From Rhopalosiphum padi (taxonomy: Eukaryota > Arthropoda > Insecta > Hemiptera > Aphididae), in NCBI RefSeq assembly GCF_020882245.1, contig NC_083598.1:46289858-46353857 (forward strand): a stretch of 64,000 nt of DNA, in the 5' to 3' direction. Each line of letters opens with the position of its first letter. The stretch's first letter is position 1. Below are positions 22,900 through 35,950 of this stretch, one piece after another. A program made the translations under genes and the position numbers. A model generated the notes under the pieces. It was not told the DNA's origin. It was given only the letters and a program-made list of their open reading frames with translations, and searched no databases.

Positions 22900-25800
22900 A
22901 GAATCATTTATTTCACTTAGGCAATTATAAACGAGTTCTTGCGTAAACATTTATTTTTAAAATTACCTAATATATTATCGTAGCCACCCGCGTTTTTGTC
23001 CAGATTTCGCAAGTACGCATTCTCGATAAATTTGCTACCTGCGACCTACCCCTGTTAATTTATCTGATCATACTCGTCGTACACAATTCTTCGCCTAATC
23101 AGATAATCGAGGTCTTGACTCGCCTAAACGTACTAAATGAACGTTCAATACTATGCAGGTACATGTATATGTGCTGTATTTGACGAGTTGAGCCGATATC
23201 GATTAATTACTTCAATCACAGCTGGATAAAAATACAATCTTTTGGCCGTCCGGTCAAACCTATAAGCGTGTACAATGGAATCTAGTGGTTGGTTTTTTTT
23301 TTTTGCCGTTTTCTCACCTCTCGTACCGCGTCGTGTATTCAGATACAAAATTCCTACCTACCTATATTTATTCATTATATTTCGAATATAATATATAGAA
23401 ATCAATTCGCACCAGGCACCCCTTGGCGCGTATGCCCTATAGTGGAATGCGCGCACACACAAACATTATATATTTTTGACAATAATAAATAATGGTCACT
23501 GTGAAAATCGTTTTAACCGATGAAAAGTTTTACTCGTCGTCAAAATTATTATATACGACTATACATTCGCAGACAGACGCGTAACAAAGTCTGTACATAA
23601 AACGACATCCGTATAGTTTTATTCGTCGTTTTTCTGTGTCGATGACGTTGATAACTGTAAGAAAACCATTAAAAGTTTGTACTCGACAAATCGTTTTTTC
23701 CTTTTTTTTTTTTATATACATAGAAAGCAGGTAAAATATTTACAAGTCCTTCTATATAAGTGTACTTATACAAACTTGATCAGTTGACCCTATACATAAA
23801 TATATATACACTTATATTATACTGCCGGTCGTTTTTACGACGTCTCGTTTAAAACAATGTCGTCATGCCCACTTTGCATTTATTTTGTTTGATTTATACT
23901 GTTATCAAATAAAAGTATACAAATATATTGAAAATGAACATTTTCGTATAACATTCAATTTCTACGTATTTATAGCTTACACGTTGTTATGACATGACTC
24001 AGTATTATTAATAATTTGGACCATATTTTGTCAATATTAAACGTGTATACAAACGATAAACCGTAAAAATATCTTCTTCAATCGCAATTCGCATTATTTG
24101 TCTACCTCGTTGAGATTTTTTTTTTTCTATTGCTTATATTTGAAAAACAGAATAGTGAAAACTTGTAAAAATTGAAACAATTTCAGTCACGTACAAACAA
24201 AAATTGAGGAAAATAAAACAAACAAACATTGTTTCTAAATTTAATATGTATACACCATTAAAATCAGAATTTTATTTACTTAAATCTTTAGAATTATTGA
24301 TTTAACAATAACGCAATTTTCACTATTCGCTAAGAATGAATTAACTGGTACATAATTTTATTTTAAATCACGTTGCGTCACGTCGAGTTAAAATAAATGT
24401 CAGCAAAAAACACAATGAGATTTCCACGGAACATGTACATAATTGACACTCAGTATTCGAAACATAATAATTGAGTAAATACTCGAACTCGGCCTGAGCA
24501 CTCAGTCAAAACCGTTCGTTTCTATGTGCCGTTGATATAAATGAGATTATAATGTAAAGGACAATTCTCTATAGAATACGAAAAGGTAGCAATACGAATC
24601 GAACTGTACGATAAGCAACCTAACAATCCACAGATTTTTATATTTTTTGTTTTTCAATTTTTTCACGAAAATATTACGATATCTTTTATCGAAAAAAGTA
24701 GATTATTATATTATTATAAAAATAAAATATTTCACGATGAAAATCTTATGGTAATCAATTCTAATAGTTTTATGTTAAAATATGATTAAAATGATTAGTT
24801 ATAAGATATATTTAACAAGTTGTTTAGTAGAGTTATTTTAGTGAGTTATTTTTCTTAAATACCGAAATCAGCTAATAAACTAATATTAAACATTTTTATT
24901 TATTTTTTTTTTAATTCGAAAAATAATACAACATTTATACATATTTGTATAGTTTATTGCTCATAAATTTGCTAAAAATATTATATTATTATGTAAATGT
25001 AAAAATATTTTCATTACTATTAACTAAAATAATGTCAGCGGCCGAAGAATATATTGGTCATTTTTACTATAAAATAATATCTTAATTTTTTACGAAAGAA
25101 AAAAAAAAGGACACTTAGTATTTTAGCCACAAAATAATTTAATATTTATGAATGTTTATTACTTATCTTAACAATTTAATTTATGTATATAACTTAAACT
25201 TACTAAACAACCTATTATTCGTGTTTTGAATATAATTATTACTACCAATTTACTATAATCCCAAATGCTTTACACGGCGTAAAAAATATATAATTTATCG
25301 TTTATAAAACTGCTATTTAATTGATGACATTCTTTTGACATTGTGCTGTTAGACATCAAGTATACATGCCAACATAACATAACGTTTTAATATACGTCAT
25401 AGCCCATAAACGCCTTAAATTCAAACCCAAATATTATAAAGTACTTAATTTAAATAAAATATAAAAAAATTAAGATTTAAACGCACCGCGCCTATATATA
25501 TATATATGTAATAGTAATACACAATAATATATACACATTAATTAAGTGTAGTTAATTATTAGTTGAAATGCTCGTTATATAGTTTATAATAGTAATGCCC
25601 GTGTAATGACTGTATAAGTGTTAGACATGGACGAAAAAAAATAATTGAGATGTAGATAATATGAACATAGCGAACACGTATCAAAAGTATAAACTAATGT
25701 CACGACCAAGGGGGTGGTACATGCGTTATAATAATATATATACCTACCTAAATATCGCTCTGATATTGTATAGTTGACCTGAATAATTTGCATATACTCG

Positions 25801-27295
25801 TGGGGTGATATTGTGTGCTTTAAAGATATCGCAAAAAAATATTTTCGTGAAAATGTAATTCTCTCGGGAACGTGAATACTAATTAACGTTTTTTGACAAA
25901 TGGTTCTGTGAAACTATATATAATGTTGAACTTTATCGTTTAACTTTCGAACTCTTGCGGGTGTGAAGTTAACTTAAACGAATAATGGATAATAAAAAAA
26001 AAGGGGGGAGATTTTCTCATAAAAAATATTATTAAGAAAGTTACTTGATGGTTAATAAACATTTTTTTTTCAGCGAACAAACGGAAGGTAATCAATACTT
26101 CTAGGCTGATTGTTTCTTTTTTGTTATCGTCGTATGTATATATAGACGTTTTTTCTCGTGACGAAGGTTAATTTACACAAAAAAATATTGCACATTATTG
26201 ATATAGACAACAAAAACGCACAGACTATTGTAATATTATATTGTATAATAATATACGTTCCAAAAATTATGATGTGTAATTTGGGGGACAAATGATTTTT
26301 TTGTTGTCGTCTATTTTCATATTATTATATTCCACTGAAATGTAGAATCTATCAATTAGTTTTAAAATACAAAACAAATATATTTATACTTTTATGATAG
26401 TTTATATTATTTTGCCCGACACCGCAAATTTTTTTTTTTATTATTATTGTTGTTGTTCGTTGTTATTATGAATGACCTTTTTTTCGATGAGAATGCGATA
26501 ATAATAATTTATATAATTTATACCAACTGCGTTTTGCCAGAGGCGAAACTTATATAGTCGAGTTGATTGAACGCCGCGACCATTTGATTATGTAACATTT
26601 ATATATTATACATAAATACGGATTTAGCAAAAAATGCATTCGATTTTGTGATGTAATATAGGAATACTAATGTTTACACATAGTGATTCACCAAACATCA
26701 TTCAGCCCCAGTTTTCTCTTAAAAAATGAATATATTTAAATTCTGATTTTTTGAAATATTAAGTATACTTAAGAACTATATTTTCATATGCTTAAATTTT
26801 TTTTTATACCACTAAGAGTTTTCAGTGACGATACAAAACTTGTTATTTAAAACGAAAACCACACTTTTTACTGTAAATTATTGAGCAGATTAAAAATTTT
26901 GATCCGCCTTAAACTAAATTTAAACCGTATAATATTTAAACGAATAGTTTTATTGATCTTAATTTTTTTTTTTATTTATTTGAGTCATACAATCACTGCA
27001 AATCTTCATTATAATATATAATGTCCTGACGTCGAGTTACGTGTCTACACTTTTGAATATTAAGTGTAGGTACTATGCTTTATGTATTAAGTATGCAAAA
27101 AATAGGTAGGTAGTGGCGTGAGGTAATATATTTTGATTTCAACTAAAATTCAAAATTGTATTTTATTATTATTATTATTATTATTTTGTATTCACGGTGA
27201 AATACAATTTTCCAATCTCATTGACCGATTTTTATTCAGAATCCGCCATTGAATATATTATTTTATATTGTCTGTCCTATAGATAATAACGAACA
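22900..27295. other. AT-rich non-coding DNA
   Basis: I see no gene in this 4.4 kb. It holds a 9-bp inverted repeat at 23060-23068 and 23098-23106, a polyT-CAG acceptor-like site at 26061-26073 and a TTA microsatellite at 27163-27185. It is the most AT-rich long stretch of the left half. Confidence 0.55.
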
Positions 27296-27299
27296 CACG

Positions 27300-27930
27300 C
27301 GTATTATTACCGACGGGTTTGCCGATCCAACGAAAAGGGTGAAACGAAACACCGTTTTGGTTTCGGAACTGTTCCGTAACAATATCTGCAGTGATGCCAG
27401 GTTATAATATTAGCATAATAATAATATGTATTCTGCCCCGGGCCTGACGCATATAAGACTGCAAAGCGCAGCGATGTCCGAATAACTTGTAGTCGAACGA
27501 CGACGTCGCAACCGAACAAAACATCCGTTCGAAATTTCCCAACAGATATTATTTTTTTTCTTTTATAAAAAAAAAATCGTCGAGACTGCCGCGTTAAAAG
27601 AACGTTCGTATGGGCGACTGTATTATACAATATTTTAAACGTAAACAAACGCGGTCGTATAGTGTCAGCGTGTGGATCGTGTGTATATATATATGTATAT
27701 ATATGCACATTATACATATACACTGCTACAACGTGTCGGCGTATAACGATTTTAATAACATAATATATATTATCGTGAGTACTCGTGGGGTGGAAGATTC
27801 GTAGACGTGATAATAAAAACATTATTACACCATACCTGCGTTGTGTTCGGTCGTTTTCGGGCAGAGTGAAAAATGAGCTTTTGTTTCGGACAACGACGAC
27901 GATGAAAATTTCCGTTTTTCGTCTGTACAC
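27300..27930 (-). other. CpG-richer block with longest open frame
   Basis: A minus-strand frame is open for 207 codons. It starts with GTG, and the first ATG (27822) leaves 171 codons to the stop at 27307. The product is rich in R, Y, I, F and V, includes a Y/I/T tract encoded by a TA/TG simple repeat, and has no recognisable domain or signal peptide. Locally raised G+C and CpG reduce stop codons, which may explain part of the length. It is more likely a regulatory-type CpG block than a gene. Confidence 0.25.
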
Positions 27931-28940
27931 GCTTGTAACTAATGTATAATACGTTCGCGACAGTTAATATTCGTTGTCGGTGTACATAGTTATAAATGTT
28001 ATAGCACAAGCCCTATAGCCACGTTTCTCCGAAAATGAGATTAAACCGTATTCCACACCACTATTCGTTTTCTTCTACTTTCTATTTCCTTCTATTATCA
28101 AAATAAGAAATTGTCACAGTCTCTCGTTAGTAAATATGAATAGGAGGTACCTATAATTTCTTACCAAGAATATTGTTCTATATATATTTTAATGTGTAAA
28201 CATCATATTCATGTATATATAAAAAATTAATTAAAATTAATTATCACGTGAAGAACATATTATAAAGTATTAATTTGTTTACAATAATTTATTAATTTAA
28301 AACTAGAATATAAAATACAAATACAAACATTTTTCAATTAGTTTTATTTTATTAATAATAGGAGTGTTATGAATACAAATCAAATCAATTTTATCAGTAA
28401 GTTCATAATAATTAAGCATTATATAATTTTAATACTTAGAAGAAGTTAAAAAATGTGTAGAGGAAAATGAAAGTATCTTTATTTTTTTGAGGAAAACGAA
28501 CAGCTGAAGAAAACGGGATCTCATTTTTGGAGAAAAGCGATCCCACCCGTAATATTATGTAGGTATGTTATTATGTATGGTATGTTATGGTAATATGTCA
28601 CGGATAGGCACTCGCTGCACTAGGCGCGTGAGTTTATTATTTTCATTTTTTTTTTTTTTTTATATATATAATATATAATATATCTTCCTACTCTGAAGTC
28701 ATTTTCCGAGCGCATAATATCATAGGTATAGTGTGTGTGTGTGTATGTATGTGACGATAAGTCGAAGAAAGATATTATTATTATTGTTGTAGGTATATAA
28801 TAATACGTGTGTTAATATCTTTGAAACGCATTTATACGCGTGTAATAAATCGTTTCGAAACGCACACAAGACCGACGGTGTGTATATGTTTTAATATATA
28901 TGTGTGTATACATTATATAATAATATAATAAGCGAGCGCA
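27931..28940. other. AT-rich non-coding DNA
   Basis: No gene is seen. A T16 run lies at 28646-28661 and a GT run at 28731-28744. A short A/G-rich patch at about 28440-28550 carries GGGATC (28515-28520) and its inverse (28539-28544). Confidence 0.5.
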
Positions 28941-29560
28941 TATATCATATATACTATGTATGTATGTAAATATGCGGAATCGGCGGCACCTCCTCTCTCT
29001 CTCTCTCGTACACCACCGCGTGATCGTCCTACGCGCGATAAATCAATTTCGGTTTTTATTTTATATTTGTCCGACTATCTTTATGTTTTATTATTATTAT
29101 TATTATTGCGCTGCCGTCGTCACCGCGGCCGACAATTAAAACGTACATTTAAATACGCATATTATAATATAATAAAATATATAGCCATATCATAGGTTTA
29201 GCCGTACCCGTCGTCGTGCGTGCACATATAATAATAATAATAATAGTATGTAACAACCGTGTTGTGGCGCACACTGCAGGTGTATTATATCCGATTGTGG
29301 CGTACATTGCAATATAATAATAAAATGTGTAGATATAATACCTATATGCATACGTATGTATTATAATATATACCCGTGGAGGTAGTACCTACGACGATAA
29401 TAATAATATAATATAATGCACCGCCACCGTCGTCGTCGACGCGGAGCGGTGAAAGGACGAAGGTTATCCGCGCCTGCAGCGTAACGCACGACTATCGATG
29501 ATATTATACTTAATCGGTACCTACGCCACCGCGTGATAGCACCTGACAAGCATGTACAAG
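28941..29560. promoter_or_regulatory. CpG-rich block with (CT)n tract
   Basis: GC-rich lobes at 28970-29130 and 29395-29550 flank AT-rich DNA. A CT run at 28993-29007 gives several overlapping GAGAG sites on the minus strand, the binding word of GAGA-type factors in insects. Frames here are Y/L/R-rich products of repeats. It is a candidate enhancer; no promoter is seen. Confidence 0.35.
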
Positions 29561-30920
29561 AGGCACCCCGAGTATAAATTATGTGGTGATACCGTATACC
29601 GGGTAAACGCCGTCTGATATACCTGCAACCATAATAATAACATTACACAACTACACATTGCATAGGTACCGCTGGTACATTACACGATCGCGGGCGTTAT
29701 AATTTGCTATAGCACTTAAATCGTGGGTTTCCAGCCAATGGCCATAGACAGAATGTCAATCGTTTATCGTATCACCGCAAATCATTTTGAGGCCCGAACG
29801 ACGAGGTTCGTGATGTTTCCGTTACACGTGCAAAACAATCTTACAAAAACCGTCAGACAATGAACTAATCGGATGTGATAAACTCTTCCCGAAACATCGT
29901 TTGTCTTTTTTAAACCCAAATTATCAATCTTTGTGATTTACAATTATATTATAGTATACAATACAGTATTGTGGTATCAGAAAAATGAGCGTTGTGTAGT
30001 TATGGATTATTATTTAATCTTGTTGTAACCGTGTATCTGATAATGTTTGAAATTCCAAGATCCGTGGGCAGTGGTAGAATTGTAAGTAAAAGTGTAGATA
30101 GTGTATATCCTACACACAAACGTGAAGATTACTCATAGTTGTGACTTATGATTAATAGCTTATCAACTGATAACTAATAAGTTATAACGGATTAAAAGAA
30201 ATTAATTTATGATAGGAATGTAGCATTCGTCCTACAACTGTGTAAATCGTAAATATACGTTCGCAGCATGTTTATAGTTTCGTTGATTTTAATATAGAAG
30301 TGAATCAGTGTCAAGTATATACGTCGTAACATAATATTATGTGTTCTTTCTGATGCTTTTTTATATTTTAATTTTAAATTGACTATAGCGAGCCATATTC
30401 ATTTGTAAATATTTTTGAAATTATTTAAATTCTTATTTTATATTTACAAACTTATAACTTGTTTTTAAGTAAAAATATTGAAAAAAATTCTGTATGAGAA
30501 CAGGGTTAATGTTGTCATCTTTAAATTTTATAATATGTCAATTTATAGTCAAAAAAATTAAACTTGTATTGCTGAACATAAATTTGCTATATTATGAGGT
30601 AGCGTCCACTAATTTAAAACTATATAAGTATTAGGTTTGTTTTTTATTTTAAAAAAAAAAAAATGTTATCTCTTTAGAAATTGTAAATTTACTTTCTAAA
30701 CACTTGATATTATGCAGGCTATAAGGCCATTACCAACTAAGGTGTTTAACGCTCCAGGGTAACATAATTATATTGTAATTTATTATGTCCACATTATTCT
30801 GATGGTATATTCTTGTTGAATATTTGAAAATGGTCACTAAGGAACGGTATAGTTTTCCTCTATGAATATAGTTTGTACAATAATTTTACTCTATTATACA
30901 TGACCCGCGCTGCATTGATC
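29561..30920. other. AT-rich non-coding DNA
   Basis: No gene is seen. A small GC-richer patch lies at 29680-29860. The remainder is ordinary AT-rich sequence. Confidence 0.5.
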
Positions 30921-31087
30921 TGTTGGAACCCAATTGTTGTAAATTCAAAATTAAAACTTGTAATGCCAAGTTCATGATGGCTAGCATTACATTTATGTTG
31001 GAACGTGTATAACAACTATCTTACAACATCCAACAAGTCTACGTGAAGTCTATTGTTGTATATTATGGTTTTCGCGAGGTTCCAACA
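30921..31087. mobile_element. Inverted-repeat element, MITE candidate
   Basis: A perfect 10-bp terminal inverted repeat, TGTTGGAACC (30921-30930) and GGTTCCAACA (31078-31087), bounds 167 bp. Inside are another TGTTGGAAC (30996-31004), an inverse TCCAACA (about 31029-31035) and a 7-bp hairpin, GTAATGC (30960-30966) with GCATTAC (30984-30990). The flanks show no clear target duplication; the right flank is a TA repeat. A short foldback element or an array of protein-binding sites would both fit. Confidence 0.45.
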
Positions 31088-33250
31088 TATATATATATAT
31101 ATACGTATGTATACATAGCACTGTACGTAACACTAACCGCGCGTGAAGTTGGCGTTCCAAATTTCAAAGTTTAATGCAACGGGGGGTTTTTTTTGTCGCT
31201 GGTTAGCACGAGTTTAAAAACAAATAAATCTTTTTTTCTTAATTGCGATCGAGTCATGGAAAATACATTTAAGATTTAGCATAACTGCAGAGGACGACGA
31301 CCATGATATTATAATAAGCACGGAATCTGCCGAAATCTTCTGCCACTTTACCATAATATAGCGTTATAGCATATTATTATTATATAGATATATATACTTA
31401 CCACATATTATACGCCATCGTATAGCACATGGCGGTTCGCGTATTATAATGTTATTCACTCGTTCCGGCGGATAGAATATATTATATCGGATCGAGGGGC
31501 GAGTGTTATCTCGTGGGAAACGTACAGCTCGGGGGTGTCTAATTAATTGTTTTTCTCCGAACGAAAATTAAACACGTTTGCAATAATTGGGTTTTCAACT
31601 CGAATGGTAATATAATAAAAATGTCGCCAAATGATTAAGTGTAAGCGTATCGGAGTAGTTGATTAAAACTCTGGAGATAATCATAATATCGTATGATAAT
31701 TGTGCGATATTAATAAAAGTGTATATATTTATTATTTATACATATATACTACGCTGCACACATGACCAACACCGTAACGGTGCAACTTTCGAGCGTATAC
31801 CAAATAATTGAATTGCCTCTCTAATAATATTTCATAAACACTTTTGATGTACATTATTATTTATTTCTCTGTCCCCGCCGCTATATTTATACACTGCAGC
31901 ACATCACCACATTATTGCCGCCCTGTGTCCCGTCAAATGCAATTTATAAGCGTTTATAATTTTCTATATTAAAAAGGATAAATATTATTGAACGGCGTTT
32001 GTCGGCAATAATTGTGATTACGGCGCACAACCGATTTTATATCAATCACTTTTGAACGTATACGAAAATATATTATAACGATATTATAATATGCAGATAT
32101 AGATATATACTCTTTAAGCATTTCATCGTAATACTTTTGATATAAAGTCCACCTCGTCTACATTTTCTCGTTTTCCATAATATGCGCATATAATAACAGA
32201 CACCCGTTAAAAAATCGTCATTGCCCAATATTTACTTGTATTACTGTATACGTTATTTAATTGGTAATTCTTTTTTTTTTTTTTAAGTAAAATTGTACAA
32301 ACAGATGACAAATATTCGTATAATTATATGTTACAAAACAAAATCCAAATTAAGCTCTTTTTTTTTACCCGCAATCTTTTTTATTACACGCGCGCCTAGA
32401 CAGGCTTTCCAGTTAAATATAACACAGTAACACACTTAAACCTACAACGTCATAATATAAACCATATTGAGTATAATATTTCAATATAGCACTTGAGTAC
32501 TTGACCCGTTTCGTTGCGACACAGCTATCGTTATACTTTTTGTATAAACATTATACATCCTAATCACAAAACATCTGTATACGGTTTAAGAGGGTGTTGC
32601 ACCACTATTTACAGTATTTTGTCTATTGTGCGTATATATGACAGAGGTGTAGTATAGAATACAGTGTGTACCAACTCACATTCGTGCGTTACCGACGACT
32701 ATAATACAATATTATACTTTCAATTTGAATTTAGAATAAAAAAATTAAAAAAATAATTACCACAATAATAAAACCGTGTTACCAAGTTGAAAAAATAAAA
32801 TAAAATAAAGCTCAGTACGCCACCGCAAGAAAGGCTTAGTACGTTATTCTAAATAATTATATGTATACGGACGAATAGAACGATAATATCCACAGTGTAT
32901 GAGGTATTGTGTAAAAATTGTTCGTCTATATAATATGACTATCGATCCATATCTGAAGGATATTTTTTAGAAACATTGACGCTTGTTTTGTAACAACTAC
33001 ACAGTTTACTATTATACATCATATATAGGATATAGACAATATAAACATGACAGTCGACGTGGGTGCATGTGTAGCCCTTTCAAAAACGGTTACCAATTAT
33101 CAAACTTATATGCGTGTGTATATATATATAAATTGTGCATAATATAATACAGTGTGCGATATGATATATTATTATATTTTATCCATCGCAGCTACAGTCA
33201 TCACTCATCGTCGTAATAAACTTCAGCCCGACGGTGTCTCAATATTATAC
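31088..33250. other. AT-rich DNA with minor CpG patches
   Basis: No gene is seen. Slightly GC-richer patches lie at 31130-31200 and 31400-31540. A G6T8 stretch sits near 31181-31194. A strong minus-strand donor word at 31396-31401 follows a short ATG frame but has no further support. Confidence 0.5.
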
Positions 33251-33256
33251 GTTCCA

Positions 33257-33283
33257 AATAATAATAATAATAATAATAATAAT
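33257..33283. repeat. (AAT)9 microsatellite
   Basis: This is a perfect trinucleotide run of nine units. Confidence 0.9.
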
Positions 33284-33390
33284 TCGGATTCGATATTTTT
33301 GCTATCGTCAAGTTACGATATATAATATTATTCATGTGATGTATTGCACTGTTGCAACCGAGTTTACGTTTTAGAGCAAGAACGTGTGTG

Positions 33391-33398
33391 TGACGTCA
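33391..33398. promoter_or_regulatory. CRE palindrome TGACGTCA
   Basis: This is the full palindromic CREB/ATF-type site, just left of a TA microsatellite (33414-33438). The match is seen directly; its use is unknown. Confidence 0.3.
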
Positions 33399-33413
33399 AA
33401 ATCTCCCTCTCCC

Positions 33414-33438
<25 letters not shown>
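33414..33438. repeat. (TA)12 microsatellite
   Basis: This is a perfect alternating TA run, preceded by a pyrimidine-rich CTCCCTCTCCC word. Confidence 0.9.
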
Positions 33439-33445
<7 letters not shown>

Positions 33446-33589
33446 CATGTGCACAATATTATGCACACGTGTAGGCACTTATCGCGGGTCTTCGACACTC
33501 CGACCGACTATCGTTTTGAAATATATATGTCTATAGGTATAATAATAATAATATAATAGTACGTTATAACTCATAATGCTGCGTATAAT

Positions 33590-33735
33590 ATATATATATA
33601 ACGCGCGTTTATGGCGTAGGCATATAATACGGCGCGGGAGAAACGGCGGAGCACAGCTTTAGGCTGCAAACGTCGGCGTTGCTGAAACCGTCGTCGAAAG
33701 TCGGAGGAGACCGCACTGCAATATTACGATATAAC
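33590..33735. promoter_or_regulatory. Small CpG-rich island
   Basis: A compact GC-rich patch has GGCGCGGGAG and repeated CGTCG words and is bordered by TA-rich DNA on both sides. No reading frame is present. Confidence 0.35.
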
Positions 33736-34440
33736 GTATACATAATATTATATTCTATCAGTATAATATAACATTATGCTGCAGCCCATAACATACTCGC
33801 TTAGACGCACCGCGACAAGTGCGAAACTTGTTATTTTCCGTGTCGAACAATTATACGATGATAATGTACGTACATAGGGGTATATATCATCGACCCGATA
33901 AGGAACAATTGACGATGGTCGTCGAGAAACTAACGGTCGAACATCGTGTATCGATAAAATATGTTGTGTAACCTACATAATATTATGTATATATATATAT
34001 ATAAAGTTACGTGTACTGTTTATCGTATATATATATGCATTATAATTCATATGCGAACAATATTGAAAGTGTGTGTATGTCCGTATAGCTTTTATATTAT
34101 AATATATACGTACCTACGTATATGATATTATGGTGAATTGTGCAGTATATTATAATATATTATAATATGACGTCCGAAGAATAAATTTCGCGCACGACGG
34201 TACACACACACTCAGTGTGTATATACGATAACAGTTATACAGGTTAGGTTAGGGGAGTAATTCGACATGATGTCTCATGAATTTTTACTCGAATTTAATA
34301 AACGCATTTACAATAATATACATATATATAGAAGAAATGTAGACATATACTCTCAGTAGTTGCAGATGTTTGGTAACGTGTACCTACTATACGTTTGACC
34401 AGCCACGCCAAATTCAATTTTTGCGTAGAAAGGTTGTTTT
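33736..34440. other. AT-rich spacer
   Basis: No gene is seen. Runs of TATA occur at about 33988-34004, and the GGTTAGG words near 34242 are too few to be telomeric. Confidence 0.5.
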
Positions 34441-35950
34441 CTTCGCGTGGCTGATGAGGCCGAAGAGACGCTGCAGTTTGTCCCGCCGCGTACACGAAGA
34501 AAATTGAATTTCCCAGGTAAACCGTGCCTTATACGCGTTTCAGAAACGGTCGTACAAATTCATGGGAATTGCGTGTTAAATATTTGAAAAGAAAATTCTG
34601 CGAAAACTGAAATAGATGGGACCGGAGAAACGCGCGTACGTCGTTTGACGCCAATCCGCGTAAAAATCGCATTCGACTCGACACAGAATATAATATTATA
34701 TGCTGTATAGGTAATAGTTTCTCACCACCCTCGCACGTCTATAATATACGATATTATGTTATTGTTGTGCCTATCGTCCGTTTACGCGAAAAACCCACAA
34801 TATGTTGTTTAGAAAAAAATGTCGCGGACCGGCGGGTCGCGATACAGCATCCTTCGACATTACATAACTTTATGCGTACACGCCAATAGGGTTTTCTACA
34901 AAATAGAAATTCGTTCGAACGCCTACGATGGCGTATAATAATATTCCTCTTCACGGTCGCCCATATATACGCGGTCGTGTGCTGCAGCGGTGCATTGTAC
35001 CATAATATTATACATATTACACACACACACACACATATATATATATACATTATAATGTGTTTCCGGGGTCGCAGATTTCCTTTCGTTTCGCCGGAGTCGA
35101 TTTTGGCAACGCGTATGGTAATAGTCGCACGCTTTTTATAATACGTTCATGATATAACACACACACACTTACAATATATACATGTACATCTACTCCGCTC
35201 TATCGATTTTCTTTTTTCATTCGTTCGTTACAGACGAGTGTGGAATTTTGATTCACACCCGATATTTTCGTGCGCGCGCTCCAGCGATGACGTTTGTTAT
35301 GGAAAAAAAAAAACAAAAATGTATGTATATTTCGTATACACTTATACGCGCGAAGACGAAAAAAAATAATAATATGTACTTTCGTAGTTTCGTGTACTCG
35401 CCATAATATACACTCGACAAGTATTTCGTGTACCATCATAACTTATATATTATACCTACTGCACTGCGCAGTAGCAACTGCAATCGCGCTCGCTGTATTA
35501 TATTACTATCGTTGCTGTACATCACGAACGCCGTTTCACTCCGATATTTTTATTCGAACAACGGCCAAATCAAATTTTGAACGACATTTACTTCATCTCG
35601 TATGCAACACGTCATAACACGACTCCCCCCCCCCCCGATAACGTATAGTCTCGTGTTATATTCGGGGCGTTGTGCAGACTATTATATTGTTATATGCGCG
35701 CGCGGTGTGACACGCGATTTAAGCGTTTCCGTTTGATTTGCAGCGACAATTTATTTCGTATATTGTATTATGACACTGTCTGTCGTATTTATATGAATCT
35801 ACCGCGAGCATCACTCGTAAAAAATGTAAACGATCCGGCGGCGGCGTCATCCGTACGATTGCGATCTATTGTCATTTTGTTCATCGAACCGTGCGCGCGC
35901 GCATTATCATTGGATTCGATTTTTATTAGTTTAAATAACGATTAAAATTA
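34441..35950. promoter_or_regulatory. Cluster of CpG-rich patches
   Basis: CpG-rich patches at about 34450-34700, 34770-34990, 35060-35130, 35260-35350 and 35640-35930 alternate with AT-rich DNA. AC (35019-35034) and AT (35035-35047) repeats lie between them, and a C12 run lies at 35625-35636. Frames of 66-107 codons on both strands show no recognisable product. The clustered structure suggests regulatory DNA. Confidence 0.35.

Noticed and set aside
23041..23055. CTACCCCTG, possible hAT right terminus
   Set aside because: No matching CAGGGGTAGG left end or target duplication was found within about 1 kb.
27111..27251. Candidate hAT element starting TAGTGGCG and ending CGCCATTG
   Set aside because: The flanking 8-mers do not match (TAGGTAGG versus AATATATT) and the arms agree over only a few bases.
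31402..31430. Minus-strand ATG followed by a TGTG|GTAAGTATA donor
   Set aside because: No promoter or pyrimidine-tract acceptor supports it; it shows how often start-plus-donor pairs occur by chance in this DNA.
34244..34253. TTAGG repeats (also CCTAA at 1217-1228)
   Set aside because: Only two units at each place; a telomeric or interstitial telomere array needs many more.
34451..34470. CTGATGAG followed by GCCGAAGAG, hammerhead-ribozyme-like
   Set aside because: The CGAAA core box and a closing stem II are missing, so the catalytic core cannot form.
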